DNA of 64,000 bases from assembly GCF_947623445.1 (NCBI RefSeq), contig NC_135246.1:20022288-20086287 (forward strand), written 5' to 3'. Position 1 is the first letter of the stretch. Each line of letters opens with the position of its first letter. Both the position numbers and the translations under genes were made by a program. The stretch comes from Clavelina lepadiformis. Taxonomy: Eukaryota; Chordata; Ascidiacea; Aplousobranchia; Clavelinidae. The notes under the pieces were generated by a model. That model did no database searches. It worked only from the letters and a program-made list of their open reading frames with translations, and was not told the DNA's origin. Positions 50,258 through 62,820 of this stretch are shown here, piece by piece.

Positions 50258-53200
50258 ATGCTTCAATACGTGTCCACTACCGCCATGGCTGGGCTTGTGC
50301 TGGTTAACATTCTTCCATTAGTCCTGTGCTTAGGTGAGTAGACGAGTTAATCTTCACCATGGGCTGGCGCGTCCCAGCTTACATTATTTCTTGAATACGC
50401 GTAATATGAGATTTATAAAAGGTTGGACGCCACTGAACTAGGGTTTACTGATAAGGAATTTATTCAGAGCTTCTTATCAAAGTTCATGAACAGTTCAAGA
50501 ACATTTAATAAACGATGAGTTTCGCCGCTTTGAATGATCTCGCAATTAATGTCTTTCAATTTTTAGAAATATACAAATAACTTTTCTCCCTTTAGCACCT
50601 TCCGGCCCCCGTAACGTCACTGTGACGCCATACTCACGTCATTCCATTCTGGTTCAATGGAAACGACCGGTGAACTTAAACGGAAAAGTGACTTCATACG
50701 TCATAAAATATGGATTTGTGAAGAATCCCGCGAAACAGGTCGCCAAGTCGTTAAAACGTTTGACAAAATTTTATGTTTTTTCATCAACCTATGACTCTAT
50801 TCATGACGTCAGAATGATTGTTTATAGATTTCTACAAAAAAGGCGGCAAATAACGTCACTGTGACGTCACTGGAGTCTCACAGCATCTATCGTTTCCGCG
50901 TGGCTGCGAGAAACAGCGACGGGATCGGGATTTATTCGGCCTGGATACCGACAAGATTAGGTGAGATGGGTCACTTTCTGTGACCATGACTCCGGCTTGA
51001 TCACAGAGTTATGCTCTGCTGGGCAAGTTTGTTTGCTTCACGGCCAGTTCAGTCAAATGTAGAAACGACTGATAGGAACGTCAGTGTTGGTTCAATGTTT
51101 GGTGAAAAGCGCGCGGCCATCGAATTCTTTTCTTGTTTAAAGCGCGCTGGTGTCGTTTTAACTTTTTGTTGAAACTTGCTTCGATTTATGACGCAGATGC
51201 GAAGACTTTCCTCCTCCAAGTCCATCAACCGTCGGAGACAAAAGCTGAGTTCCAGAGAGCGGTAAGTTGCCTCAACAGCATCATCCAGTGGCCAAGTCAG
51301 ATTATTACTAGCTTATCCGTACCATTTTTGCAGCTCTATGACGTACTTCCGCTCGCTTATTTAAGCTCCAATGAAATCAACTCGACAAGCATCGATTTGT
51401 CAACGTCATTGGTTGAGGTTTGTTGGATATTTTCGCTTCGTGTTGATTCTGATGTCCTCGACATAGAGACGTCTTGGAATTACTTCCTACTAGACTGAAT
51501 TCATTTGTTAATGCGAGAAATATTTCCTCGTTGGATTCAGGTTTTTTATGAAATTTCCTTCGACGCAAACTTTGACCTTTCGGCGGAAGTGATCGAAGGA
51601 ATGTTCGAGCGCGAACAAGCCCGGATGCTCACTACCTACATCCGCAACGTTGATGTCTATGGTGACCTCCTTTGCCGCATTCGCCATGTTGTGATTGTTG
51701 TAAACTGTCCGCTAACTATAGACCCGTTCATGCGATCGCAGCTGCATTGATAAAGACAATGTTTCAGTTTGTTCACTTTTTCTCACTTTTCTGCCTTTTT
51801 CTAAAGAAATAAACTTCTGCACATCCGGGACAGCAAATTGTCATGAGCATGCGTCGTGCGAAGACGCGCAGGGAACCTTCAGATGTCGCTGCTTACCGGG
51901 CTTTATAGACACAGGGGTCGAAGGTCACTTGTTCCAAGGACGGCAATGCATCAACAACACAGGTATTGTCGTATGAGACAAGCTGTCCATGAATTACTAT
52001 AATACGCAATTGATGATGTGCATGAACGATCCAGATCGATACAAACATGGACAATTAATTTGTCATTCCCGCAAAGTGACAACCTATTGTGAGCAATGGT
52101 CTGATCTATGACCATTCAATTCTTCATTGCAGACGAACCAATCGAACTGAGGTTGAATGTCATCAACATCACATCAGTGCGAGTCACCTTCTCACTTCCC
52201 GACCACGTGGCCGGCGAAATGGAAGGCTACGAGCTTGAATGGAAAACTTTATCTGCTGATGATCCAGATCAGTCTGAAGTGGAGTTTATTGGCAAGTAAG
52301 CAATGCAATGAAACCAATCAATCCAATTCGAATCAAATTCCCTGCAACATCACATCACAATACGTTGAATAAACTTGGATTGCTTCAGTTATTTTCCAAA
52401 ATAACAGTCATCGACGTAGCTTTAACAGTCATCGACCAAAATAACAGTCATCGACGACTAACAGTCATCGACGGTAAACTTTGCATTTATATCTCCAACA
52501 ATTTGCTCAGGACCGCCTTCTCGGAGGATTTTGTGGTGACCGGTCTCACACCAAATGCGGTTCACTCATTCCGCGTGAGGGCGGTAACGATCATCCATGA
52601 CCTGGAGACTCTTGGCCGATGGACCGAGTGGAAAAGCATCAGGACAAGTGAGTTGTGCTGAGATTGTTGTTTTGTGAAAGATATTCTTCGACCGAATGAA
52701 ATTGATCAATTTCTATTTTACTGATCGTACAACTCAGAATCTTTCAAGGCATCACTAACTAGCTGCAAAATTGGAACACTCACCGGTGTTAAAGCTAAAA
52801 CTGTGATATTTGCATCCATTCTACACATCATTTATCACACCAAGTACCGCATTTGTGCATAATATTTCGTTATTTTATTCTCCCAGTTTCAAACCTGTAC
52901 AAATTCGTGTTCGACATGAACCTCAAGAACAACCAGACAGACTATCAGGCCATTAAAATTGAAGCGGAGAAAAACGTCACAAAATCAGTGAGTTTTAAGT
53001 CGACGATGCACATTTTCATGATCTTTCTCCTGCAGACGTGTTACCATTAAAGTCCCAAAGTTTCTATTAAAACAACGTTGCTTCGCTTTTAGTGTACATC
53101 AAGGCTCGCACCTTGTGGTCCATAGCATAGCACATGCACCTTCATGCACGTTACTTCTCGTTGACAGGTGAAAAAAGCGCTAAGTCGATCCAGCCTGTTG

Positions 53201-56200
53201 TCGATGACCGACTTTGAGGTGGCCAGGTCCGACCACACTGCGGGCGGCCTCATCCGCTTCCAGGGAATCCTCCACCTCAAGTATCGAAGTAAGTCACCTT
53301 GCCTTAAGCACATTGACATCTTATAACAGTGCGGTGTTCGGCAGCGCGGAATCGACCAGACCTCTCGCGGCTTCAACACGTGACCAAGCTCAGAATGAAG
53401 AACAGATTCTCGTCAGATCTCGGGATCGTGAACGCGACGTCGGTTCGCGTCGAAGGTTTGTTACGTCACATCCGGTTAAAGCTTGACTATGTTTTATTTA
53501 AACTTTTTTATCTTCTTCAAATCGAGAAATCGTCGGTTTCTACAGTTCCTTTACTTTTATTTATTAAAAAACCAACGTCACAGAATATGATGTGTTTTAC
53601 TTTTTATGGCTTCATAATGACGTCATATTAATCCAGATTATAACGAGTGCGGCACCAAGCGGGAAGACTGCCGCGGGAATCCTTGCGACAACCAGGAAGG
53701 TTCCTTTCGTTGCAAGTGTCCGCTAGGAAACGTTGACACGAGCGCGGATTACAGTTTGTTGCCGGGTCGCAAGTGCATGGGTGAGTGGAACAGGTCAACT
53801 CGTCTCGAAAGTTAAAAGTAGACACAGACGTCTTTAGTGGTGTAGCAACATTCAATTACTTAGAATAAGAAATTCGGGATAAATCACAACAAGTAAAGTT
53901 GCTAAGCTCAGTGGTTTCATAAGATCACGACACTTCACATGACTGGTGACAATGTAATGCTTGATCTTGTTCCAGTGTTCGATGCTCCTGCGGCGTTCAG
54001 CCTGTCCCTAAACGACCCAAAGACCGCCAGGCTTTCGTGGAAGATCCCGGCCCAGATGAGACAACCCCAGCTTCGGTTCTGGTTCCTAGTGGAGCACAGA
54101 ACCCGAGGGAACATGAGCAAGCAAGGTGATTTTCGTCATCAGAATAAAATGGTTAAATCTCTCTGTCAATGTGGTGCAAAACGTGTTATAATTTAATGTT
54201 ATTATATTATATAACACAGTGGAGAAGTTCTTTACATGTCTACTCTGTACGTATTTAAAACAACTCATACAAACACATTTCATCAGATGAGTCACTTTGT
54301 TGTCAGAGGTCAAAGTTCAAATCAACGATCGAGATTTTACTCAGGAAAATTTCATCGCCATCGCCACGATAGAAGGCCTGAGAACGAACACGGATTATGA
54401 ATTCAGGGTTGCCGCCGCCAATGCTGCTAATACCGGTCGTTATACGTCATGGAGGAGCATAAAGACGAGTATTGCGTCACAAATGTTTTTCGTTTTATCT
54501 TATTCCGAATTTTAATTGTAATCCAAATCAGGTTTGCATTAAGTTTTAAAAGATCCTGACTCTCTTTCAGGCAACTCCATCTTCATGATCCACCTTAACT
54601 TGACGGCCGTGCTCTACACAAAAGATTTCAAAGATGAGGATGTCGCTGTAACCAAAGATACTGCTGATGACGTCAGAACCTTGGTAAGATTTAGAGCCAA
54701 CACTCGCCCATATTAGCCTTACTGCTTCTGATGAAGTTTCTTCTCTTTACAGATTCGAAAACTACTGCAACCCCGGTTGCCGCATTTCATGGCGACTGGC
54801 AAAGTTGAATTTACTCCCGGAATAAAAGACAGAACTTTCGCGTGAGTTGCTTCGGGTTCGAAATTTTCAGAAGCTGCGTTATGAGAGAGAAGCTTTTTCT
54901 TCTCATTTTTTCTCACAAAATCCTATTTCTTCAGCCTCGCTCATCTGTTCTTCCATTCAAAAACAAATGTGAAACCTCTTGAGATTCGGAACGTTTTCAA
55001 GCACAATTTCCTCCCTAATGACGCACTTGGACTCGATTATGACGCAGTGTCGGTCACAGGTGAGTTGCTTGGCTGTAGCGAATTTTATATATGTCTATCA
55101 AACATGTCAAATAAACGAGGGACGAATATCTGAGACTTTGGTATTTTTTAAATTAAAATCTTAACTTTAAGATTTCGATGAATGCCACAGCACATGGGAT
55201 GACTGTTCTGCGCATGCGCATTGCGAAAATACTTCTCCGGGATTTAAATGTTCATGCATGAATGATTTCTTCGACCTCAGTAGAGATAAAGGGGCTTCCC
55301 CTGGCCGCATCTGCGTCCACAAAGGTTTGAAAAGAACCTTTTAGAAATTTGTTCGGAATCTGCGTCATTCTTTTGCTGGATTGTGTTTTAGTAAATTTTG
55401 TTCACTGTAGTTTTGGTGACCCCGAAACTTTTGTCACTTACAGCACCTTCAAATACCGATGTTGATAAAAAAAACTTTACTAAATTTTTTCCAGACTCGA
55501 TAACAACCCCCCAGCCCTTGACCAGGTCAACCGCTGTGAGCACAACGCCCGCTCCCACCACCCGCCCCCCACTTCCTAATTTGGAAATCGTCGCCGTAGC
55601 TGTTTCACCAACCAGTGTGAAGTTGACCTGGAAAAGGACGTCGCCACCTAGTGGTGGTAGAGTTGAAACCGACTTGAATTATTTGTTCCAGCATCGGATA
55701 AAAGGTACCGCGTTTTATCGCGTAAAATCGCCTCCATGGAAGCGACACATTCCAGTGCATTGTGCGGATATCGCTTGTTTTGAGGAAAATTGAGACAACT
55801 TATCGCTTACTGCGTTGACCCTCTATCTTCTTTAAACCAGCCCCTGTTCCGCTCCAGTGGTCGGGCAATACGTCCGCTCCCTCCTATCTCCGTGAGTTAG
55901 TCATCGCCGGACTTCGACAGAACTTCATTTACCAGTTCAGAGTCGCGGAGAGGTGGAAAGGAGAGTCATCTCCTCACACTCTCTACTCATTCCCCGTCGA
56001 AATCAGGATTCGTGAGTCGAGTGGATTAACCTTGAGTGCTCGAGTTATGAGCAAGTTACAACCTAAATTAACCAACGTGTCTGTTTTGCCGGACAATAAG
56101 CAGAAAAGAAGCCACAAGCAAATGAATGGAGCCAATCACTAACGTTTTGATAATCCTTGAAATTGTCTGAAAAAATTTCCATTTTAGTACTTTATTGTGA

Positions 56201-59200
56201 AGCACCAAAAACTACCTATATGGTCAAATTATTTAAATCCCTGTCAACATATGACGCCACTAACTAATATTGTTACGTAAATTAGGTCCACGATCTTTCC
56301 GAATCTACTTGAGGCTTCCTCAAGTGTCCCCAATCGGAGTGACCACGCACTCAGTGGAACAACAACGATTGAGTGAAGTCGTCTCCGATTTTGTGAGTTG
56401 ATGAGATGCAAGATATCTCGTAGGAATCATCTCGAGGCTCATCTATTTGTGTTTAACAATATCTGCTGTCATATGAAAAAGTTAAGAGACTTTCACCTCC
56501 AGATATCCGACGCATTCACGCATGACTCGGTAAAAGCTAAATTTCGCGATCTTCACTTCGGTAGCGTCGGGAGCGTGACATTCACCGCTGATGCTGATAA
56601 AGGTTTGAAGCCGTCGTTTATTCATCACAAGTATAATGACGTAATAATGCATTACAACTTGATTGTGTGTCAAGGTACTCAAGCGAGCGCGATTATGTTC
56701 CTGACTTGGTCGAGCAGAGTGACGTTGCAGAGCTTGAACGAAGCGTACGCCGCTGGGGAGGGCAAGGTGGGGAAGCCTTGGAGGATCGTCTTCATCGCTG
56801 TCAGCGGTGAGAGCTTTTTATCCACGCAGACAAGAAAAACAAATTCCAATATTTCGAGTTGACAACTGTTTTAGTTACAGTTGGTCTGTGCTTATGAGTC
56901 ATGACTTGACTTGACTCTGTTGCTCACAGACTTGGACGACTGTGACTCTGACTTCTTAAACGACTGCTACAGCGCCACCATGTGTGGGAATATGTTCAGC
57001 ACTTTCAATTGCACTTGCTCTTCCGGCTTCCAGGACTACAGCGCCCCCTACTTCCTGCTTCCTGGGAGATTCTGTCAACTCATCTCACCATCCGCATCCT
57101 CCCTCGCTTCTTCCTCTGTGACGTCAGGTGCAGTGTTTGATCATTGATGACTTATCAACAGCGATTGTTACGTAATAAGTTACTTAATTGCAATATTGAC
57201 ACAAGTCCATCTATATCAATTATTCTTGTTTGTTGTCATAGAAACCAACCTGCCTCCTCTGCTCATCACATCTAGGTACGTTTGAGGTCCTACGTAGTAA
57301 ATTATAGTTTATTACGTCAAAATTATTATTGTGTGACAGCATAGTCAATTCATTATTATTGCCCAGACCGAAAAGAACTCGGACCACTACGATGACGTCC
57401 AGCAGAGGCACCCCAGCGCGTCCGGTAAAGTTTGTCGGAATTTTCTCAAAATCTTGCCCCAACAAAAACCAGTTCCCCAATGTTGGCCACTGCACAGGTG
57501 CGAGTTCATAGAAATCACATTGCAACGATGACAATGGTCGTGTTCTAACATTTTGACAGTAATTATTGCAAAGTTAATCATCTAACGTCGCCATGACAAT
57601 TGCCTTCCAATTAAGCTTTAATGCGAGAATAAGATTTCTATAAAACGTCAATCACAGCAGTACAATTGTTTTATGACTTCACAGACGTGCTCAGATTTCT
57701 TGGTAGTATTGAAATTTTGAAAAAATCTGGCACCAATATCAGCCAATCAGATGTCGAGGGCGAAGGTCTGGGTCATACAAAGGCCATCGTTAAAATTGCT
57801 GTGAGCTTTTTATTTTGTCACAATCAGATTTATTTAAAAAAGGCATTTTAATTTGAAAACAGCAAAGCAACAATTTCTCCAGGTTTCCACCTCAGATATC
57901 AAAAACATATTTTCTACATTTTTTGACCCAAACTTGCATTTCTCGCAGCTCGATCACGTCTTTAGCTCAAATCCCGCTTTCGTGGCAACGGTTGTTCAGG
58001 AACTGCAGGTCGTTGAGGGGAAAGTTCGCGCCATAATTGTCTTAATTCATGAACATATTCAGCCAATTCGCTTTCGTCGGGAAACTTTCAACCTCCCAAG
58101 CTTAGAAGTAACCCAGTTCAATTATTTGCTTCGTTCCTTTTGCAAAATAGAACTCAGTCTGATAATAAAATTTATTTTTATTGAAAACTTGTTCCTGTGT
58201 GAGGTCTCTAAATACTTCTTGAATTTCATAAACTTGCGTCATATGCAGATCACTTCAACCTCTCTTAGGGATGTTTTGGTCGGTTTCCTTGACGACCAGT
58301 TACCACTATGTCGCGTCTCGCCGCCCGGAGAAGCGACTGTGACGTTTTCTACTAATGACGTCATTATAGAAGGTTTAGAGTAGAATATAATTGTTTAAGT
58401 TATAAATAAAAATTTGCATTCCAAAGACGACATTGCTACAAAACGTTTTAGGAATATTGTTGGTGAAATTTGATTTAAATCAGTTGTTCCACAGATATCG
58501 ACGAATGCGCGGCCAACCTGCACGATTGCCCTCCAATGTCTGACTGTTTAAACAGTGAGGGAAGTTTTAAATGTCGATGTCACCCGGGCATGACCGACCT
58601 CGCTAGCGACAACCAGCGGAAAGGAGTTAATTGCCGGAGTGAGTAAAAATTTTGAATTATAAAAAAAAATAGAAATGAGATTAATCTGAACATTTTTCCG
58701 CAGGTCAGTGCCTTCCAAGTCCCTGTTTGAACGGGGGCCGATGTTCCCCGACCCGCGAAGTGGGCGAACCTTTCTGCGATTGCCCGGAGCACTTTCACGG
58801 CCAATTTTGCGAACTGTCAGGTAACTTGGCCCTAGATTTGTTATCACGCAAAAATTCAAGGCGTATGACGTCATAATATATAATAGAGGAGCAGCCACCC
58901 GATAACACTCTGCTGATGGTGGGACTGGCGGCAATGGCGGGAGTTCTTTTTGTCTTTATAATTTGCTTCTTTGTTACGTGGCGCATCAACAAGAAAAATA
59001 AAAAAAAAGAGAAAAAGAAAGTGGAGCAGGCAGGAGCAAGGAGCGATAACGTCAGGTGATCATTGAAACAACTCGCCCGCCCTGTTACATCACAAACACA
59101 ACCATGCATCATTTATTTATTATGGGGTTCCTCCGACTCCAAACCAACAAACTATACATAACCGTCAGAACGATTTCATACATTGCAACCATTTGTAACC

Positions 59201-59783
59201 TAACTGTTTTACCAGCTGCTACTCCAGTGACTTCACAACTGACAGCGATGAAGATTTAAACAATGGCCACGTCACAAGAGTCCCTAAAGGTATTATGACA
59301 AAATAACATAAATCTTTGGTTAGCAACCGCTTGCAACCCAACACCTCATAGATAGTGATGAGCCTCACGTCATTCGATAGAGATGATATATCGCTTCACA
59401 CCAGTCGCCTGGTGCTCAACCCTACTTTGTTCCTGTTAGACCCCACCAAGCAGGATACCGGGTGTGAATCCCCCCCTTCACCCATTCTCTGGGGACCGTC
59501 CCCTGAACCAAGGGACTCTCCCGGCGATGACGTCGATCGAGCTCCAACTCCCATCCAGTGGGGTCCCACCGCTGAAGGAGAATCCCCGATACCGGATGAA
59601 GATCCTCCTCGACCGATTCCAAGAACTAACCCTCCTATGAGATCACAAGACGTCTATTCTGTCGTAAACAAAACACGTAAAGTGACGTCACAATCTAAGG
59701 ACAATAAGTCGCCTAAAGAAAACAAAGTTTTAAGAAAACCAAAAAAGTTGGTGGGTGGAAGAATACGGAAACATTCGGAATAA
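50258..59783 (+). CDS. Type I membrane protein with repeated FN3-SEA-EGF cassettes
   Basis: About 1,623 residues over about 35 coding exons, all GT/AG with consistent phases. Exon 1 (50258-50333) encodes a signal peptide (VLVNILPLVLCL). Cassettes: FN3-1 50596-50738, 50843-50960; SEA-1 51197-51661 (three exons); EGF-1 51807-51962; FN3-2 52133-52295, 52511-52647; SEA-2 52887-53455; EGF-2 53637-53780; FN3-3 53976-54125, 54307-54468; SEA-3 54571-55059; EGF-3 55172-55324; Thr/Pro linker plus FN3-4 55444-55704, 55841-56011; SEA-4 56286-56806; EGF-4 56930-57127; linker exons 57242-57275, 57367-57497; SEA-5 57685-57800, 57883-58107, 58249-58372; EGF-5 58495-58638; EGF-6 58704-58820. The transmembrane exon (58887-59055, LMVGLAAMAGVLFVFIICFF) is followed by a Lys-rich stop-transfer and tail exons 59216-59289 and 59356-59783. 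EGF modules begin DYNEC, DFDEC, DIDEC. The mix recalls uromodulin-like 1, but there is no ZP domain. Function unknown; probably adhesion or a mechanosensitive receptor. Confidence 0.9.
52403..52472. repeat. Intronic repeat, AACAGTCATCGAC x 4
   Basis: Four exact 13 bp copies at 52403, 52423, 52443 and 52460, spaced 20, 20 and 17 bp. They lie in the intron inside the FN3-2 module, just ahead of the acceptor at 52510. Confidence 0.9.
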
Positions 59784-60989
59784 TGACATCATCATTGATG
59801 ATGCAATCATAAAATGACGTCATAAGTTTTAAAACTTCCATCGTGACTTCAGCATTCAATTCAGGTTTCTACACAGGGCCTATGTGGAACCTCATGTGCA
59901 TCATGGCTATGCATTGTTACGGATCTAAAACTCAGCCTCGCTAATTCTTTACGGTCTGGCCGTAGGGCTTTAAAATTTTGTGTGTTGGTGGAGTTTGGAT
60001 GCGACTCCAGACCATTGGTTTCAGTGCCTAATCACGTGCGTAGTTTGCCGGAAAATCTCCAAAAACCTCGAAAAAACGTACTTTTAAGTGGACTGTTAAC
60101 ACCTTGATGCTAACACTCAAGGCTTGGAAAACTTGGTGACTGGTTGTTACGATGCATAGAAATATTTTTATGATCGCTTGGGGGGAATAAATGTACTATT
60201 TGAGGAGCTATGACGCAAATACCTTGGAAAAACTGGAAAAATATCCGAAATAAAATAAAACATTTTATAACTTTTTTCAGCGATGGCGCTGCAGCTTGAA
60301 ACTTGCACAAAATGAAGAACCTTATCTTTGGCTCGGTTTAATACTAAAAGTACTTTAACAGTATTCCTCGGGAGGTGAGAAAAAAGGAACATTTTAAGTT
60401 TGACGCCATTTTTGTACGGTTGAACACCGAAACATTTTTAATTGTATATTTCAACGCTGTTTTGAAAATTTCGTAATGGAACTTGAATGAAACAATGTCA
60501 ACATGTCTTCGGATGCTTAAATTTGTTTAAAGATTTTTCTAAGTCCTACCATTTTCCTTGCTCACACTTCCATGGCAAAATAGATTTTCAAAATACCATT
60601 ACGTAGGACGTAAGACATTCTTTATTACGGGGAATCCCCCTCATTGAAATTTACTCCTCCAAGATTTAAGTTGAAACCTAATCACTTATTTATTTATTTT
60701 TTTGTATCTCGTAATCCAGGAAGTTTAACTAAATTTATGATCGGCGCTTTATACGGTTATGAAAATTTTAGCTTTAAGTGATTGCTTTGAAATTTCTGTG
60801 AATTTGACTGAATGCAATTGCTTATTGGCTTGCCTGGTGACTAGTTGCGTCTGCTACGTCCTACTGTGTATTGAAGCAGGACCTAAATACAACGATTTGC
60901 CACCTCCACAACATTCGCGTTAATATTTCGATTGTCGTTAGATTTTATTTGATAAAACAGCAACGCGTGGTCATGCCAACGATATGAAT
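59784..60989. other. 3' flank of receptor gene; no gene seen
   Basis: Between the stop codon of the FN3-SEA-EGF gene and the 3' end of the convergent transferrin gene. AT-rich, with a TGACGTCA palindrome at about 59814, and otherwise no supported feature. Confidence 0.45.
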
Positions 60990-60995
60990 TTTATT
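60990..60995 (-). terminator. Polyadenylation signal AATAAA for transferrin
   Basis: On the minus strand about 110 nt after the transferrin stop codon. This supports the gene ending after a single lobe. Confidence 0.6.
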
Positions 60996-61102
60996 ATGAA
61001 CAATGCATTATGGTCGCGATGAAATTGTGTTTAAAGCTTCGGCATAAAACAACAGACGTCACTCTGTAACAGGTGAAAGATGATGCTGGTCGCATGTGGG
61101 CG

Positions 61103-62820
61103 CTAACACCCGTCTGCTACCTGGTTGGTATGGAGGGCGTGAGTGTTGCAGTAGTAATCTTCTCCCATGAACTCCCTGGGACTCATCAGGATGCGAGGGA
61201 GGAAAGAGACGGTGGATGAAGACCACAGAAGATTCTTCCCTCCGTACGAATTGAAATCGAATTCAAAAGCCGCCTGACGCGATGACAAATAAGAAAAGGA
61301 ACCACTACTACGTATTAAGCGCTATTTGAAATCGATTTTTAAAACGCGCAGATATCTCACCTTTGCGCGGTTAAGTATTTCCGCGACATTCCGAGCGTTT
61401 TCCTCGGTTGCTCGGGCAACATCCATGACAACGGCGTGCGAAGGGACTCTCCCGATGTTGCAGTTTCTCCAATCCGCTGGTGGCGCTCTCGGTCTGCGAT
61501 AAAAGCAAAACATCATTGAGACGTCATAATAGCAGAATCATCTCAAAGATAAAGATCGCGATTGATGAGCGCGATACCTGGTTTCATTGCGACACAGAAG
61601 TTGAAACTTGCTCTGATCGACTCCGGGTTCGATCGGAATCGAGTGCTTGACAAAGGCCACGTCGCCTTTGCCGTCCTTCAGGCATCTGCAGAAGCAAGAT
61701 GTTCATTCGTGGTTGAATACAAGCCACAAAGAAAATTCTACGCAATGCAAACTACACAAGACACGGCGCGTGCCCATTTATTTCACAGCTCAGTCTACAA
61801 AATAGAGCCCGCGTGGGCTCGTCGCGTTTCTCTTACTGGAAGGCGCCGTGGTAGCCGTAGTATCTCTCGTCGCTGTCGCGGTCGCACACGTGATCACCGT
61901 GCTCGTCTCCTATGCACAGGGCACACCACTTGGTGGGGTTGTTATCGGGCACTAATTCGAGGAACTCCGGATTGTTTGCCCCGGGAGCGCAGCTTTGGGA
62001 AAATGGGGCTGAAATTGGAAGATAAATAAGTTTCAGTAACTGGTAGCCGCGGTGTAAAAACACAAAAGCTTCTGTTCAATATTAACGTTTATTGGAGACG
62101 AGAACCTGAAACTTTTAATCAGCACGACTTGATCACAATCACCTCTGTTGTAGTTCATCCTGGCCAGCCAACCCATCGGCATGTTCCAACCTGCTGTCTT
62201 CCCTATCGAAGTATGACACGATTTGTAACCAATCAAATTGTGCAGGGACAGATTGTCGTCTGCCCCTTTGTGCACAACCGCCACCGCGAAATAACTGGCG
62301 TCTGCAACAAACGGCAGTGTTGTGACTTGTCTTTTTTAAGGCACCTTGGCACATATAGACGCCACTTACCATCCACGCCACGATTCTCAGCAGCCGCCAA
62401 TACGATGTCATTTTTATAACGGAAAACGTCACCACCGTCTATGTCAATGACGTCAGCAACTCCATTCTGCGCATGCGAAAATGACGTGCGTAATAGTTTG
62501 CGTCACGTTTATTAAAACATTCAATATCGGGAAAATACCTTTAACGCTCTCATGCAGCCTTCGACGCCGTCCTTGATGACGCAATCAAAATCGAAGTAAG
62601 GTGTTCCTGCCTCGTCACTGGCTTGACGAAGATGTCTGCATTTTCTCAGCTCATTGATCGACTTGCAGCACCATCTCAAGGAATGAACACAGCCCACACC
62701 TGGAGTTGGGCAGAGTTAAGACAGCGGCGAAACGATGTGAACAGAAAGATGTAGTTAGGCCTCGCACTTACCGCATGAGATGATGATGGAGATGAATAAC
62801 CAACTCGGCAGATATTTCAT
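61103..62820 (-). CDS. Monolobal transferrin (secreted iron-binding protein)
   Basis: About 349 residues over eight exons: 62820-62772, 62699-62539, 62466-62370, 62301-62143, 62008-61837, 61685-61578, 61493-61361 and 61273-61103. All are GT/AG and in phase. Transferrins bind Fe(III) together with carbonate outside the cell. The first exon encodes a signal peptide ([16 protein letters not shown]). One lobe follows with all four iron ligands in family context: Asp80 (IDIDGG), Tyr106 (ASYFAVAVV), Tyr208 (YYGYHGAF) and His268 (VPSHAVV). The anion site keeps Thr133 (SCHTSIG), but the usual Arg is Lys137. Further family motifs are [10 protein letters not shown] and [15 protein letters not shown]. 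The frame ends in a stop after a Cys-containing tail (QVADGC), followed by a poly(A) signal, so no second lobe is present. One-lobed transferrins are known from ascidians. I cannot exclude an alternative donor at NQ|GTAGCAG extending the protein. Confidence 0.95.
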
